Made by a program: the position numbers and the translations under genes. 64,000 nucleotides of DNA from Petaurus breviceps papuanus (taxonomy: Eukaryota; Chordata; Mammalia; Diprotodontia; Petauridae), in the NCBI GenBank assembly GCA_028583685.1, contig JAMXIF010001194.1:6295188-6359187 (forward strand), in the 5' to 3' direction. Below, in pieces: positions 20,855-31,434 of this stretch. The notes under the pieces are model-generated. The model did no database searches. It was not told the origin of the DNA and was given only the letters and a program-made list of their open reading frames with translations. Numbering within the stretch: the stretch's first letter is position 1; every line of letters starts with the position of its first letter.

Positions 20855-20990
20855 GCCTCTAGAGAATTTAAACTTCTTGAAGGCAAGGACTTTTTCATTT
20901 TTATCTCTGTATTTTTAGTACCTAATACAGATCTTGTATGGCACATAGTTGGCTCTTGTTACATGTTAATGAGTGATTGATTCAAGATGT
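20855..20990 (+). mobile_element. L2 3' end
   Basis: AAACTTCTTGAAGGCAAGGACT, GTATTTTTAGTACCTAATAC, GGCACATAGTTGGCTCTTGT, GAGTGATTGATTC: the end of the L2 3' UTR. Confidence 0.65.
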
Positions 20991-21107
20991 TGAGAGATAC
21001 ACATAAACCTTATCACTCAGATTGTACAAAGTAAGTTCATATCTGCTGCAGGCAAATACTGACTAAGCCAGTCTGTTACCTCAGGTTTGATATTGAAATG
21101 AAATGGG

Positions 21108-21264
21108 GCGGGCAGGTGGTGCAGTGAGTAAGAGCGCTGGCCCCAGAGTCAGGAGACCTGGGATTGGTTCCAGCCTCAGATACTCGGCACCCACACAAAA
21201 ATAACTGGCCGTGTAACCTTGAGCAAGTTATTTAACCCCGATTGCTTTAAAAAAAAAAAAAAAG
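21108..21264 (+). mobile_element. Monomeric SINE related to the dimeric family
   Basis: A single unit with head GGGCAGGTGGTGCAGTGAGT, AAGAGCGCTGGCC, B-box region GGGATTGGTTCCAGC, CACCCACACAAAAATAACTGG, CORE TTGAGCAAGTTATTTAACCCC and a poly-A tail. The 'taactggccgtgtaaccttgagc' signature is that of the dimer monomers at 57659-57962. It may represent the monomer source. Confidence 0.88.
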
Positions 21265-21504
21265 AAATGAAATGAAACACTCATAAAAAACTGACAATTA
21301 AGAAAAGGAGACTTAATTTGTGATAGCATGGGAAAGATATTCAAGAAGAATGTTCAGCTGAGTACACCTTATTCAACTGATCCTAACTTCTCTGTCTCTG
21401 TGTTGCCTATGGGTCAGCTGATCAAGCATCACTGCTGGCTGGAGTTGCTAATGACTTTTAGTATCCAGGTGACAAGGAAGCCAAGCCAAAAGTCTGAGCC
21501 TTAG

Positions 21505-22243
21505 GAGAGCAGTTTGGAACTATGCCCAAGGGGCTATAAAAATGTGCATACCCTTTGACCCAGCAATGCCTCTTCTAGGTCTGTAGCCAAAGAGATCATA
21601 CAAATGGGAAAAGGACCCACATGTACAAAAATATTTTAGTAGCTCTTTTTGTGGTGGCAAAGAATTGGAATTTGAGGGGCTGCCCATCAGTTGGAGAATG
21701 TTTGAACAAGTTGTGGTATATGAATGTAATGGAATAATACTATTGTGCTATAAGAAATAATGAGCAGGCAGACTTCAGAAAAACCTGGAAAGACTTATAT
21801 GAACTGATGCTGAGTGAAGTGAGCCAAACCAGGAGAACATTATAAAAAGTAAAATTACATTGTATGATGATTAATTTTGATAGACTTATCTCTTCTTGGC
21901 AATGCCAGGCTCTAAAACAACTCCAAAAGATTCATGATGGAAAATGCTATCCACATCCAGAAAAAGAATTATAGAGTCTGAATGCAGATTGAAGCATATT
22001 ATTTGTTCTCTTTTTTTGTTTCTTCTTTCTCATGGTTTCTCCCATTGGTTCTAATTCTTTTTTTTACAATGTGACTAATGTGAAAATAGTTTAATATGAA
22101 TGTATATGTAGAGCCTATATCAAATTACATGCCATCTTGGGGTGGGGAGAGGAGAGAGATGGGGAGAAATTTTGGAACTCAAAATCCTATGGAAGTGAAT
22201 GTTGAAAACTAAAAATAAATAAATAAATTTGTCTTTTTAAAAA
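21505..22243 (+). mobile_element. L1 3' end (ORF2 C-terminus + 3' UTR)
   Basis: The only long plus-strand L1 here. ORF2 end: CCCTTTGACCCAGCAATG, TTTTTGTGGTGGCAAAGAAT, GTATATGAATGTAATGGAAT. Then the 3' UTR (GCAGATTGAAGCATATTATT) and an AAATAAATAAAT tail. Flanked by AGTCTGAGCCTTAG (21491-21504) and TGTCGGAGCCTTAG (22244-22257). The reading frame is broken. 5'-truncated. Confidence 0.9.
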
Positions 22244-22379
22244 TGTCGGAGCCTTAGTCACCTCAATCAATTAAATCTCAAGGATAGTTTCAATGCTTTT
22301 CAAGGAAAAACTAACCTAACCTGCATGAAGCAGGATATAATTCACACCACATCTATTATTTAGCTTCATCCTTAAAACA

Positions 22380-22555
22380 ATCCTGGACTCAGGCAGAGAT
22401 TTTCATTCTCATTTTATACTTGAGGAAAGTAAGGCATATATAGAGAAGATAAGTGACTTACCCATGGTCACATGGCTAGTTACTTATAGAATGTGGATTT
22501 AGATCCCAGGTCCTTTGACTTCAAGTTCAGGTCTCCTTATTCCATATTATTCTTC
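22380..22555 (-). mobile_element. MIR/THER SINE
   Basis: Inverted MIR: TCTCATTTTATACTTGAGGA, AGTGACTTACCCATGGTCAC, ATGGCTAGTTACTTATAG, GATTTAGATCCCAGGTCC. Confidence 0.7.
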
Positions 22556-22639
22556 CAGAAGAAGATATATTCTGTATCCTTGACTACATTTTAAAATAGG
22601 TGTTTCAGTAGAATAGCAGGAATTAAACAATAGCCATAG

Positions 22640-22785
22640 CCTGTTTAGTGCGACTTAGGGCAAATGACTTAACTTCTCTGATCTTAGGTTTCCTCATCCT
22701 GAAGAAATAAAATTTAAAAAAGAGGAAGTTGGACCAGATGTCTTCCAAAGTCCCTTCTAGCTCCAAATCTATAATCTTACTTGCC
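22640..22785 (+). mobile_element. MIR 3' half
   Basis: GCAAATGACTTAACTTCTCTG, GGTTTCCTCATCCTGAAGAA, GGACCAGATGTCTTCCAAAG, TCCCTTCTAGCTCCAAATCT: the classic MIR CORE and 3' block order. Confidence 0.7.
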
Positions 22786-23035
22786 TGGATTTTTCCTAGA
22801 TCTGAAGAGAGACCATTGAAAACTTCACTAATATTGATTTTAAATAAATCCAAATAAATTTAAATAAATAAAACAAAATGATTTCCTTCTTTTACCTTTG
22901 ATCTATAGGAATATTTACACTAAAGAACTCAAGGACACATTTGTACAAAACACAAAATAAAAAATACAAACATACATTAATGGCTTTGTGAGCTCACAGA
23001 TCAGTATTTCCTTCACAGGTATGGATTACAATTCA
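22786..23035. other. Unassigned sequence
   Basis: A-rich sequence between a MIR and an L1 5' fragment; nothing recognised. Confidence 0.4.
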
Positions 23036-23965
23036 TTTATACTTTCATATCCTATGCACTTCAAATTTTTCTTTTATTTCTCTTGTTGCTTTCTTTAACA
23101 CTCAGGAATTCTTGTTGGGTTTGGGTACAATAAGCATTTTTCTTCGAAGCTTTTTTTGGTAGCTCTTTTCACATTGTCTTCTTTTGAAAATATGTATTGG
23201 TCTTCCCGGCCACCATAGTGGCTTTTTATGGTCAAGTTCTTTTTTTGTCATTTGTTCATTTTTTCCAATCTATTTCTTGCCTTTGAATTTTATGTTAAAG
23301 TTGGGATTTTCTCACCTAGGGGTAGGGAGACACTGCCTTGAGATTCAGGATTCTTTGTGCTGCTGTTTTCAGAGCTAGTTCTGGGGGTCTGCAAGTTTCC
23401 AGTGCTTCCAAGGTGGCGTGATCTGAGATGTGGTCACTGTTCTTCTGATCTGCACTCCAGTCTTTATCCAAAAAAGTGCCGTGCTCATCTGTAGCTGCAA
23501 GTTCTAGTGCTCCTCTTGGCCCTATAACTGTGACCAGGACTCCTGTTCACTTGTGACTGACCACAGGGACCCTTCTTCACCTGGGAACTGCTACCTGAAA
23601 CTGTGTATGGGCAGTAGAGCTGCTAATCAGTGCCAGGTGCACTCAGTGCCAGAAGAGGGTCACCTGTAATCACTTTCTGATCAGTTGTCCATTCCCTTTA
23701 TTCCCTTGACTGAGCACTCTGGAAGTTGCTTCTGCTACAGCTGCTCTAGCTGCCTCCTCCAGGGCCCACCTTTGTTGTTGTCACCATATGGGCTCTGGTG
23801 TCACAGACCTCTTCTGCCAACGTCCTAAGTTGTCTTAGACTGGAAAAATGTCTTGCCCTGACCTTTTGTTGACTCTGCTGCTCCAAAATTTGATTTGAGG
23901 TATTATTTTAAAGTTGTTTGGATGAGGATATTGGGAGAATTCAGCTGGTTGGTGCCTTTGATCTG
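23036..23965 (-). mobile_element. L1/HAL1 5' fragment (5' UTR + start of ORF1)
   Basis: The layout closely parallels 55170-55968. K/E-rich ORF1 start region at 23060-23290, then the long 5' UTR with TGTTTTCAGAGCTAGTTCTG, GTGGTCACTGTTCTTCTG and CTGCTGCTCCAAAATTTGAT, ending near 23965 with GATCTGCCATCATG (the LINE 5' edge). It lacks any 3' half, which is unusual for target-primed insertion and implies later deletion. Confidence 0.65.
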
Positions 23966-24435
23966 CCATCATGACACTACTCACTCCTATTCCACTTTTC
24001 AATAGATCTATGAATTATTTTCTTGTTCAAAGTCAAAACTTGATTCTTTGCTAACAAAGATAATGCTACATACCTACTTGGAAGTGTTTTCCAATATTGG
24101 TCATAGCTCCTCTCATACAGTTTCCTCGCTGGTCCTGGAGGGGAGTCAGCATACTCAGTGCTTCCCAATGTCACTTCTAGACTCTCTCTTCTTCTACCAC
24201 CATCCTTCAGCATTGTGTCCTCAGAGCTTCACTCTGGTTTCAGACCCTGGTGGCTATTATCTACTGGCCTTCAGGAGATAAACTTTTAAAGGTGGAGACC
24301 AAAAGAAGAGAAGGATTTACGCCTCAGTTCCCCTGTTGCTGTCTCTCTATGCAGTGTTCTAGATGGTAATTCAAAGACACATGTGGGGATTTTGCTCATC
24401 ACTTTATGCCACCATCTTGGCACTGTGTTCAATAT
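23966..24435 (-). mobile_element. Possible second L1 5' UTR fragment
   Basis: Ends with ATGCCACCATCTTGGCACTG (24404-24423), like the inverted L1 5' edge. The interior resembles L1 5' UTR only loosely. Low confidence. Confidence 0.35.
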
Positions 24436-24857
24436 GCTGCACTGAGGCCATCAAAATTCTTTGGCACTGGATAAAAAAAATTAGAACAGTGGATCATGAG
24501 AACGGAATAGATAAGATGCAGAAAGGATCAAACAGAATAGCCCAGTGTTTGATAAACTCACGAGCATAAACTACCAGGGGAAGGACTCTCTAGTTGACAA
24601 GAACTGCTAGGGAATTAGCAGTTTGGCAGGAATTAGGTTTAGCATAGTGTCTTATATGATATTCTACAATAACTTTCCAAATTGATAGATGATTAAAATA
24701 TGAAAGGTCATATGATTAAAAAAAATAGAAATTGTTGGAGTGAAGTCTTATATTCTAGCACCCAGATTCCATGTTCAGATGAAATGAAGCACTTATAAAT
24801 CCTTGAATATTTAACAAAAGAAGTGTATTTTGTCCTATCATAATGAGAAAATACAAG
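24436..24857. other. Unassigned sequence
   Basis: AT-rich, no recognised repeat or gene. AATATGGTGTCAC at 24858-24870 is the target duplication of the next SINE. Confidence 0.4.
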
Positions 24858-24870
24858 AATATGGTGTCAC

Positions 24871-25012
24871 AGGGGCAGCTAGCACTGGCCCTGGAGTCAT
24901 GAGGACCTGAGTTCAAATCCAGCTTCAGACGCTTGACACACTTACTTGCCGTGTGACTTTGGGTAAGTCACAACCCCCATTGCTCTCCAAAAAGCAAAAC
25001 AATTTAAAAAAT
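24871..25012 (+). mobile_element. tRNA-derived CORE-SINE
   Basis: Head AGGGGCAGCTAG, B box GAGTTCAAATCC, CORE GGGTAAGTCAC, short A-rich tail. Flanked by AATATGGTGTCAC (24858-24870) and AATATGGTGCCAC (25013-25025). A small internal deletion removed part of the head. Confidence 0.9.
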
Positions 25013-25025
25013 AATATGGTGCCAC

Positions 25026-26295
25026 TTAATTTCTCTGAATGTGATTTCCCAACCTCACCCCCTTCTCCAGTTGCAATGCATCTGTCAGTGGATCATGAAG
25101 GGACATATCCCTTAGATCTCCACCAAGTTTTAGAGGCCCTGACTCCATGTGACTGAGACTTTTAATTCCCCTAGATGACCAGGAAGCTTGATCAGGGAAG
25201 TTAAGACCAATCATGTCCCTGAGAAGTGGGTGCAGATTTGTCTTTTCTTAGTTAAGCCTCCTCATATTGTGGGTAGGGAGAAGAAAGTTGCATCAGAAAT
25301 TCTGGTCTTTTGTCACACTAGTCAAAAGAAGTGTCATTTATACCTCTGAATTTGAGAAAAATTTGTAACCAAAAAAGGATAAAAGATGAAATAAATAATA
25401 TTGATTAAATAAAATTACAAAGATTTTTTTTCATGAGAGTTAATACAATTGGAATAAGAAGAGAAACTCTCAAATTAAAAAAATCTATGCAAATAAAATA
25501 TCTCTGACATAAACCCATCATACATCTATATCTATATTTATGTCTATATCCTTGTGTATGTACATATGTAATGTATGTAATTGACAAAAATAGGTGGGAG
25601 AAAAGTAGAATTGCTGCCCAGTGCCCTATTCCAATTTTTCTTCCCTTTCACAGGTCTGAAACCCCAGGTGAATGACAAGGAGGGTGCTGCCTAGCAGATA
25701 TGTGTGTGTGTTTGTGTGTGTGTGTGTGAGTGTGTGTGTGTTTTGGGGAAGGGAAGGTCAGCCTTATCTATAAAAATGTCTTTGTAGGTAAGCTTCTGGA
25801 ACATATCTCCTTATGCAGAACTCATCACTGTGGGTTTGTGGAATATATTCATTGGGGTTAGATGGTTTTGTGAGACATACTTGGTGGGAATTTGTGCCAG
25901 ATATAGACTTTTAAATATTTTCAGGAGTTAAAGCACAAGTATAGATATTGCTTGATTTCCCTTTGCAAAATTTTGCTTTGGGGCATACATCTATGTAAGA
26001 ATTCTAGAAAGACCAAGTCCCAACAATAATTGCACAAAAATTTCAGTAACTAGAGAGGAAGGGACCCCTTAGAGGGACTTGAGGGATTAGACCTCCAAAT
26101 GGGAAATATCACAGAGGTGTCCCATTGTACTTAGGATCATACAACTGGCAATGTAAGGGACTATGAAAATGATGGTATGTCTCTGGTGGGGGATTGGGGT
26201 GGTGGTTATACTATGAAACATCTCTAGGTTGATTCAGAAAACAAGAACATATGTGTTAACATGGCTTCCAAAACCCCAAAGTGGGAGGCAGGGGG
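25026..26295. other. Single-copy sequence with a (GT)n run
   Basis: No gene or repeat recognised over about 1.27 kb except a GT microsatellite (25697-25742). No coding character in the short open frames. Confidence 0.45.
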
Positions 26296-26299
26296 AGGG

Positions 26300-26460
26300 A
26301 GATTACAACACTTAAAGTTAGAGGATCTAGGTTCAAATCCAGGTCCTGTTACCATGGTATCCATGATGACCATTGATAAATTTCTTCCCCTCACTGAGCC
26401 TCAGTTTTCTTATATGTAAATAAGGGTTCTATATCAGATGCTTTCTAAAAGTATAATGGA
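26300..26460 (+). mobile_element. MIR/THER SINE
   Basis: AGAGGATCTAGGTTCAAATC (B box), TTTCTTCCCCTCACTGAGCC, CAGTTTTCTTATATGTAAAT, then GATGCTTTCTAAAAG. Old. Confidence 0.65.
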
Positions 26461-26620
26461 AAAAGCTCTGACCCAAGATATACCAGCTGTTAGCATCTGG
26501 GTAAATTACAGTAAGTCACTTAACTTTCCTGGTCCTCATTTTCTTTATCTCTAAGGACTAGGCAACATGTCCCCTAAGGTCCCTTTCCAGATCTTTATCA
26601 TTCTTTGATCCTATCATGCT
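26461..26620 (+). mobile_element. MIR/THER SINE
   Basis: AAAGCTCTGACCC, AGTAAGTCACTTAACTTTCC, TCATTTTCTTTATCTCTAAG, AAGGTCCCTTTCCAGATC. A second MIR directly following the first in the same orientation. Confidence 0.65.
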
Positions 26621-26639
26621 ACATAGAAACAATTTCTGC

Positions 26640-27420
26640 TCTCTTTATATCTCTTTTCTTGACTCTTCTTTCATACAATGAAAGCCCAGTTCCAGGCCAT
26701 AGTTTTTGATATGCAGCTGCCAACAGATCTAAGAGTTGCAAGCATCAAACCTTACATCCTTATGCCTGTGCATCGATTCAGCAGCCTCAGTATCCAAGAT
26801 GAAGGCGAGCCAGCTACCTACTGTGATTTAAATCACTAATCCATTCCCCCGCTTTGGGGATGAAATTCTAAGAAAACCAAGTCCTTATATTTCTTTCCTG
26901 TTCCATGCTTCATGCTGACCTTAGAAAACAAAACACAGTTTGGAGCAGGGATACTTCTGGCCGAGCACAGGGAATGATGTAAAATTTAGCTGGACTTGAA
27001 TGCCACAGGCTTTATCTTTGCAAAGATCTATTGTGAAATTCCATTTATTTCTGTCAATATTGACATCCTGCTATAGACACAGAATGATCTTGTTTTCTTG
27101 TCTATGGTATCCTGTCCAACTCCACATTAAGAAAGGAATTGAAAAGCTAATGCATGGAAAGCGAATCTTTTGTGTTTCTTATAATGCCCAATTTTTCCTT
27201 TGGAATCACCAAAGCTGTTCAAATAAAAGCTGGTTTGCTCCTTTCAAAAGAGAATAATGGAAACCTTAAATGAAATCCAAGGGTTATTTGACCTGTTAGG
27301 AAACCTGGAGGCAGGAATTATAGCACAAAACAGATTTGTTAAAATGTAGCATGATATGCAACTTCATATTTTCAGAGGAAAGCTTATGAATTTTGATCTC
27401 TGCGCAAGCAATAAAACAAA
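26640..27420. other. Possible conserved noncoding element
   Basis: About 780 bp without recognisable repeat, with balanced composition and few runs. It is bordered by repeats on the left and by ordinary sequence on the right. It contains clustered short motifs, including CTTTGCAAAGATC near 27016-27028 and paired CAAAGNTC/CAAAG sites. This is inference from the appearance only; no alignment was made. It could equally be neutral single-copy DNA. Confidence 0.35.
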
Positions 27421-27677
27421 TATATTACTGTAAAACTCCAAAATCTCAGCTCAAGACCCCCTCACCTTTGGTATTCTAAGCCAGAAAGTTTGTCAGAACA
27501 TTTACCCCCAAATAAAGTAAAAGTCTCATCTTTCTTATGTTGCCAGAAATGCCAATGAAGATTCTATAACCCAGGTGAAATGTTAGGATGCAAAGTGATC
27601 ATTTAATGCAAGTGAGTGAGTTTGGAGATAGGGAAAACTTAGGGTCCTTTTGTGTCTATTGTCACACAAATATTATA
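27421..27677. other. Unassigned sequence
   Basis: Nothing recognised. Confidence 0.4.
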
Positions 27678-27830
27678 GGACCAGAGATTTAGAGCTGGAA
27701 GGCTTAGAGTCTATCTAGTCAAATCCCCTCATTTTATAGATGAGGAACTGAGGAAGCCTGAGGTTAAGTGACTTCCAGGGTAACACAGCTAGATTTTAAG
27801 TCTGGCACTCCCTCTATCATGCCATGGGTG
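27678..27830 (-). mobile_element. MIR/THER SINE
   Basis: AGATTTAGAGCTGGAAGGCT, CCCCTCATTTTATAGATGAG, TTAAGTGACTTCCAGGGTAA, CACAGCTAGATTTTAAGTCT: a nearly complete inverted element of this class. Confidence 0.8.
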
Positions 27831-28570
27831 TCTCTTAAAGGTAGGAAGTAATATGCCTAAATTTGTAACTATTTGTAATCCTCCCTGCCATTGCTTTTCT
27901 TTTCTTTTTGCTACATTATGAAAATAAAATACACATTTAATAAGACTTTGCAAAAGGACTGTATTTTGTTTGACCATATTTCCTGACGTTTGGTTCAGAA
28001 AATATGGTCACGATAATGTCATGCACTGATTCCCATGAGAGACTGAATGAGCATCAAGGGAGACATATCTCAGGGTGAAGAACTTCACATTAACACAGTA
28101 GAGAATCAATGAAAGTTTGACAGCTATACTTATGGGCTCAAATAATGGCTCTCACAGATACTGCAGAGGGTGAACTGGGCCCAGAACTGAACAAGAAGTC
28201 CGGCTGCATTGTCCTGGGAAATTGCAAAGTCATTTCGATGACCACAAACTTCCCCTTGAAATGAAGATCCATTGCTTCAGACATTTTCATACTTTCTTGA
28301 TGCATTGGCTAGTTTTACTGAACATTTTTTTTCTTCATTTTTCTTCTTTGACATGCAGGATTCCTCTCTGGGTGGGGGAGAACAGGTGGTCATATTGGAA
28401 AGTGTAGGTGACAAAAACAAAAACTAACAATTTAAAAAACTAAAAATTTATTGAAATATGTAATTTTCCTGTTACATGTCACATTTTCCTCATAGGGTCC
28501 TCTAATATCCTGGAAGAATTAGTGGACTTTTTTAGTACCTAGTTTGTTAAATTGTTAAACTGGGGAGGAA
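27831..28570. other. Unassigned sequence
   Basis: About 0.74 kb, nothing recognised except short A/T-rich runs. Confidence 0.4.
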
Positions 28571-28574
28571 CTCC

Positions 28575-28770
28575 TAGGATCATAGAATGTCAGGAAGGGA
28601 CCTTAGAGATCCTCTGGGTCAACCCTCACATTCTACAGATAAGAAAACTGAAAATCAAAGAATGGAAATGACTTGTCCAAACTCTTACAGCTAGTTAGTG
28701 GCAGAGACATGACAAGAAATCAGACCTTCTGACAAGTATGCTTCTAGTATACCAGACTGCCTCTCTAGTG
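28575..28770 (-). mobile_element. MIR/THER SINE
   Basis: GGATCATAGAATGTCAGGAA, GGGACCTTAGAGATCCTCTG, CACATTCTACAGATAAGAAA, TTACAGCTAGTTAGTGGCAG: the same family as 27678, inverted. Confidence 0.78.
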
Positions 28771-28797
28771 GAAAACATCATTTTTTTAAATTCTTGG

Positions 28798-29078
28798 CCT
28801 AATAATAATAATATTTAGAATTTACATAATTCTTTACATAATAATTTACAAAAAACTTGCATAATGAATATTAGAATTTACATAATGCTTTATAAATATT
28901 ATATCATTTTATCCTCAGAACAAACCTGGCATGTGGATGCTACTATCACCCTCATTTTATAAATGCTGAAACTGAGGCAAAAAGAGAATGCAAATAAGTG
29001 TCTGAGACCTGATTTGAACCAAGGAGTCCCTGACTCCCAGTCCAATGCTCTCTCCACCATACCACCTAGATGCACACA
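28798..29078 (-). mobile_element. MIR3/THER-type SINE
   Basis: AATAATAATAATATTTAGAA, TTTATAAATATTATATCATT, CCCTCATTTTATAAATGC, CTGATTTGAACCAAGGAGTC, CCACCATACCACCTAGATGC. A local duplication of 'TTAGAATTTACATAAT' occurs at 28815 and 28870. Confidence 0.7.
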
Positions 29079-29328
29079 TTTTAATTATATAGTAAGCTCC
29101 TGGAAAAGTTATAATTCATTCAATATTACTTCTTTGGCATTATGAAAGAGGCTATTTTTTTTTCCTTTAACCCTTCTTCCCCCTCCACTTCTTCACCGCC
29201 TTTCAGTGACCAGAGCCCAAGAGTCTTGAGGCCCTTGGCCTTGGCCTGGTCTTCTCTTACTAACATTGTCTGATGCCCTCCAGTCCTCCCTCCTTGTCAA
29301 AATTTATCTCCCTTATATTTAAACAGAC
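29079..29328. other. Unassigned sequence
   Basis: Nothing firm. The right edge CACATTAAAAATTTTT forms the dimeric SINE target duplication. Confidence 0.4.
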
Positions 29329-29345
29329 ACACATTAAAAATTTTT

Positions 29346-29635
29346 TTTAAAGCAATTAGGGTTAAGTAACTTGCTCAAGGTTACACGGCCAGTTATTTCC
29401 GGGTGTGGTACTAAGTATCTGAGCCTAGATTATATCCCCAGGTCATCCCAACACTGGGGCCAGTACTCACTGAGCCACCTGGCCACCCCTAAGCAATTGG
29501 GGTTAAGTAACTTGCTCACGGTTACATGGCCAGGTGTTTCTGGGTGGATGCTAAGTGTCTGAGCCCAGATTCAATCCCCAGGTCATCCTGACACTGGGGC
29601 TGGTGCTCTTACTTGCTGTGCTTCCTGGCCGCCCC
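29346..29635 (-). mobile_element. Dimeric SINE
   Basis: Two inverted monomers (29352-29487 and 29488-29635) meet at CACCCCTAAGCAATTGGGGT. Flanking CACATTAAAAATTTTT (from 29330) and CACATTTAAATTTTTAAA (from 29636) give an approximate target duplication. A short deletion removes part of the 3' monomer around 'gctcttactcgc'. Confidence 0.9.
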
Positions 29636-29789
29636 CACATTTAAATTTTTAAAAAATTCCCTTAACTATCCTATGCTTCATTCTTTCAGTATCTTATTGT
29701 CTTATAACTAGTATACTCCTTTTTTTTCCTTTAACTAGACCTGTGATTTTGTCCATATAGGGAGCCAATACAGAGGTGGCCAACAGATA

Positions 29790-29990
29790 GTATTTACCAG
29801 TAGTAACAAAAGAGCTGAATTTATATCACTTTACAGAGCACTTTACATTTGCTATCTCATTCTGAAATGGTGTGAAGTAGTTTGTATAAGTATTAACAAC
29901 AAAAATAATTGGCATTTATATAGCATTTTAAAGGTTGCAAAGTACTTTATATACATTAGCTCTCTTATTAGCCCTATTTTACAGATCAAT
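29790..29990 (-). mobile_element. MIR3/THER-type SINE fragment
   Basis: GGCATTTATATAGCATTTTA, AAGGTTGCAAAGTACTTTAT, CCCTATTTTACAGAT; the left part is a more decayed repeat of the same theme. Confidence 0.6.
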
Positions 29991-29994
29991 CAAT

Positions 29995-30090
29995 CAGTCA
30001 ACACTAGGCTGTTTTTGTCTCTCTTTGTATCACCAGAGTTTAGTACACTGTTTGGCACTTAGCTCTTAAGTAGTGTTTGCTGATTGGTTG
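29995..30090 (+). mobile_element. L2 3' terminus
   Basis: TTTTTGTCTCTCTTTGTATCA, CCAGAGTTTAGTACACTG, TTTGGCACTTAGC, ending TGATTGGTTGG. Confidence 0.6.
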
Positions 30091-30094
30091 GTTA

Positions 30095-30290
30095 ACTTAT
30101 AAGCCACCTATTATATTTCAGGCATGGAAGATACAAGACACAAATGAAATATGCTATTCCCTCAAGAAGCTTACACTCTAATAGTGAAAAGACAGCACAT
30201 ATAAGTATATACAAAATATATGAAGGTTGTTTGAGGGTGAGGAGTGGAATGAGATACTGAAGGTAGGGGAAATCAGAAAAAAAAAACCTC
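30095..30290 (-). mobile_element. L2 3' terminus
   Basis: Inverted L2 end: CACCTATTATATTTCAGGCA, TCCCTCAAGAAGCTTACACT, CTAATAGTG. It lies tail-to-tail with the plus-strand L2 end just to the left. Confidence 0.6.
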
Positions 30291-30367
30291 ATGCAGAAGT
30301 GTTTGAGCTGAGGTTTGAACAAAACTGTTTTTTGTTTTTGTTTTTGCATTCTGTACACCTTTGTGCA

Positions 30368-30615
30368 GAAGTGACACAGTGGATAGAGTGCCAAGCCTCA
30401 AGTCAAGAAGACTCATCTTCCTGAGTTCAAATCCAGCCTCAGACACATTAGCTGTGTGACCCTAGGGAAGTAATTTGACCTCTGCTTGCGTCAGTTTCCT
30501 CATCTGTAAAATATGCTGGAGAAAGAAATGGCAAACCACTCTAGTATCTTTGCCAAGAAAATTCTAAATGGGATCAAGAAGAGTCAGACATGACTGAAAT
30601 GACTAAACAACAAAA
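30368..30615 (+). mobile_element. Mar1-type SINE with BovB/RTE-like tail
   Basis: GTGACACAGTGGATAGAGTG, B box GAGTTCAAATCC, CAGTTTCCTCATCTGTAAAA, GAAATGGCAAACCACTCTAG, TCTTTGCCAAGAAAATTCTA, and an ACTAAACAACAAAAAG tail. Complete by layout. Confidence 0.88.
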
Positions 30616-30860
30616 AGTTTCCTTCCTACTACGAATTCTATAATATTTGAAGTAACTTTCCCATATTCCTGCAGAATTAATGGCAGAGCTAGTCAGGAAT
30701 TTTATGCTTTCATACAACCCCCCACAATGCTTGTGCTGAGTTTTGAGTACTTCTATTAGTTTTTTGACCTGACTGGTTTAGAACTTAGAACTTATCAGAA
30801 CCTCTTTCTTTTTCTGTCATTAATTAGCCATATGAGCCCAGTATATCATTTTACCTCTCA
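30616..30860. other. Unassigned, probably old MIR remnants
   Basis: A faint inverted MIR (ACTTTCCCATATTCCTGCAG) near 30650; otherwise nothing. Confidence 0.35.
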
Positions 30861-30861
30861 C

Positions 30862-30899
30862 AGTACACAGTGCTTTAGCACAAAGTAAGTGCCTACTAA
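30862..30899 (+). mobile_element. L2 3' terminus
   Basis: CAGTGCTTTAGCACAAAGTA then AGTGCCTACTAAAT is the last part of an L2 3' UTR. It runs directly into the CCTT repeat. Confidence 0.55.
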
Positions 30900-31092
30900 A
30901 TCCTTCCTTCCTTCCTTCCTTCCTTCCTTCCTTCCTTCCTTCCTTCCTTCCTTCCTTCCTTCCTTCCTTCCTTCCTTCCTTCTTTCCTTCCTTCCTTCCT
31001 TTCTTCCTTCCTTCCTTCCTGCCTTCCTTTCTTCTTTCCTACCTCTTTTCTTCCTTTCTTCTTTCTCTCCTTCCTTCTTGCCTTCCTTCCAG
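30900..31092. repeat. (CCTT)n microsatellite
   Basis: About 190 bp of TTCC units, increasingly interrupted to the right. It lies between an L2 terminus and an inverted MIR, so it may have expanded from a repeat tail. Confidence 0.95.
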
Positions 31093-31165
31093 TATCTGAA
31101 GCAAGATTTGAATTCAGGTCTTCCTGACTACAGGCCCAAAACTCTCTCTACCATGCCACCTAGAA
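31093..31165 (-). mobile_element. MIR-type SINE head, inverted
   Basis: GATTTGAATTCAGGTCTTCC, CTCTACCATGCCACCTAGA: the inverted 5' part of a SINE; its other half is lost in the microsatellite. Confidence 0.6.
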
Positions 31166-31167
31166 TG

Positions 31168-31400
31168 GATAGAATGTTAGAATTGGAGAGAAGAAAACCT
31201 GAAATAAAATATTGCTTCAGCTACTTAGTAGCTGTGTAACCCTGATCAAGTCACTCAATCCCTCTGAGCCTCTGTTCCCTCATCTATAAAAAGGAGGTTA
31301 ATAACAGCACCATTTCAGGGGTTGTTTTAGGTAATCAAATGAGGTGATGTATATAAAATGTTTTGCAAATTTTAAATTGCTTAAAGCAAAAAGTATAATC
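31168..31400 (+). mobile_element. MIR/THER SINE
   Basis: CAGCTACTTAGTAGCTGTGT, AACCCTGATCAAGTCACTCA, CCTCTGTTCCCTCATCTATA, AATCAAATGAGGTGATGTAT, AATGTTTTGCAAATTTTAAA. Confidence 0.75.
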
Positions 31401-31434
31401 ACTTTAAATCAACATAAAGTATAAATATAAGCCT

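Noticed and set aside
20603-20980. Y/I/T/C-rich frames
   Set aside because: TA/TG/ACAT simple repeat read in several frames.
30889-31239. 116-codon frame rich in LPSF
   Set aside because: CCTT microsatellite followed by a SINE.
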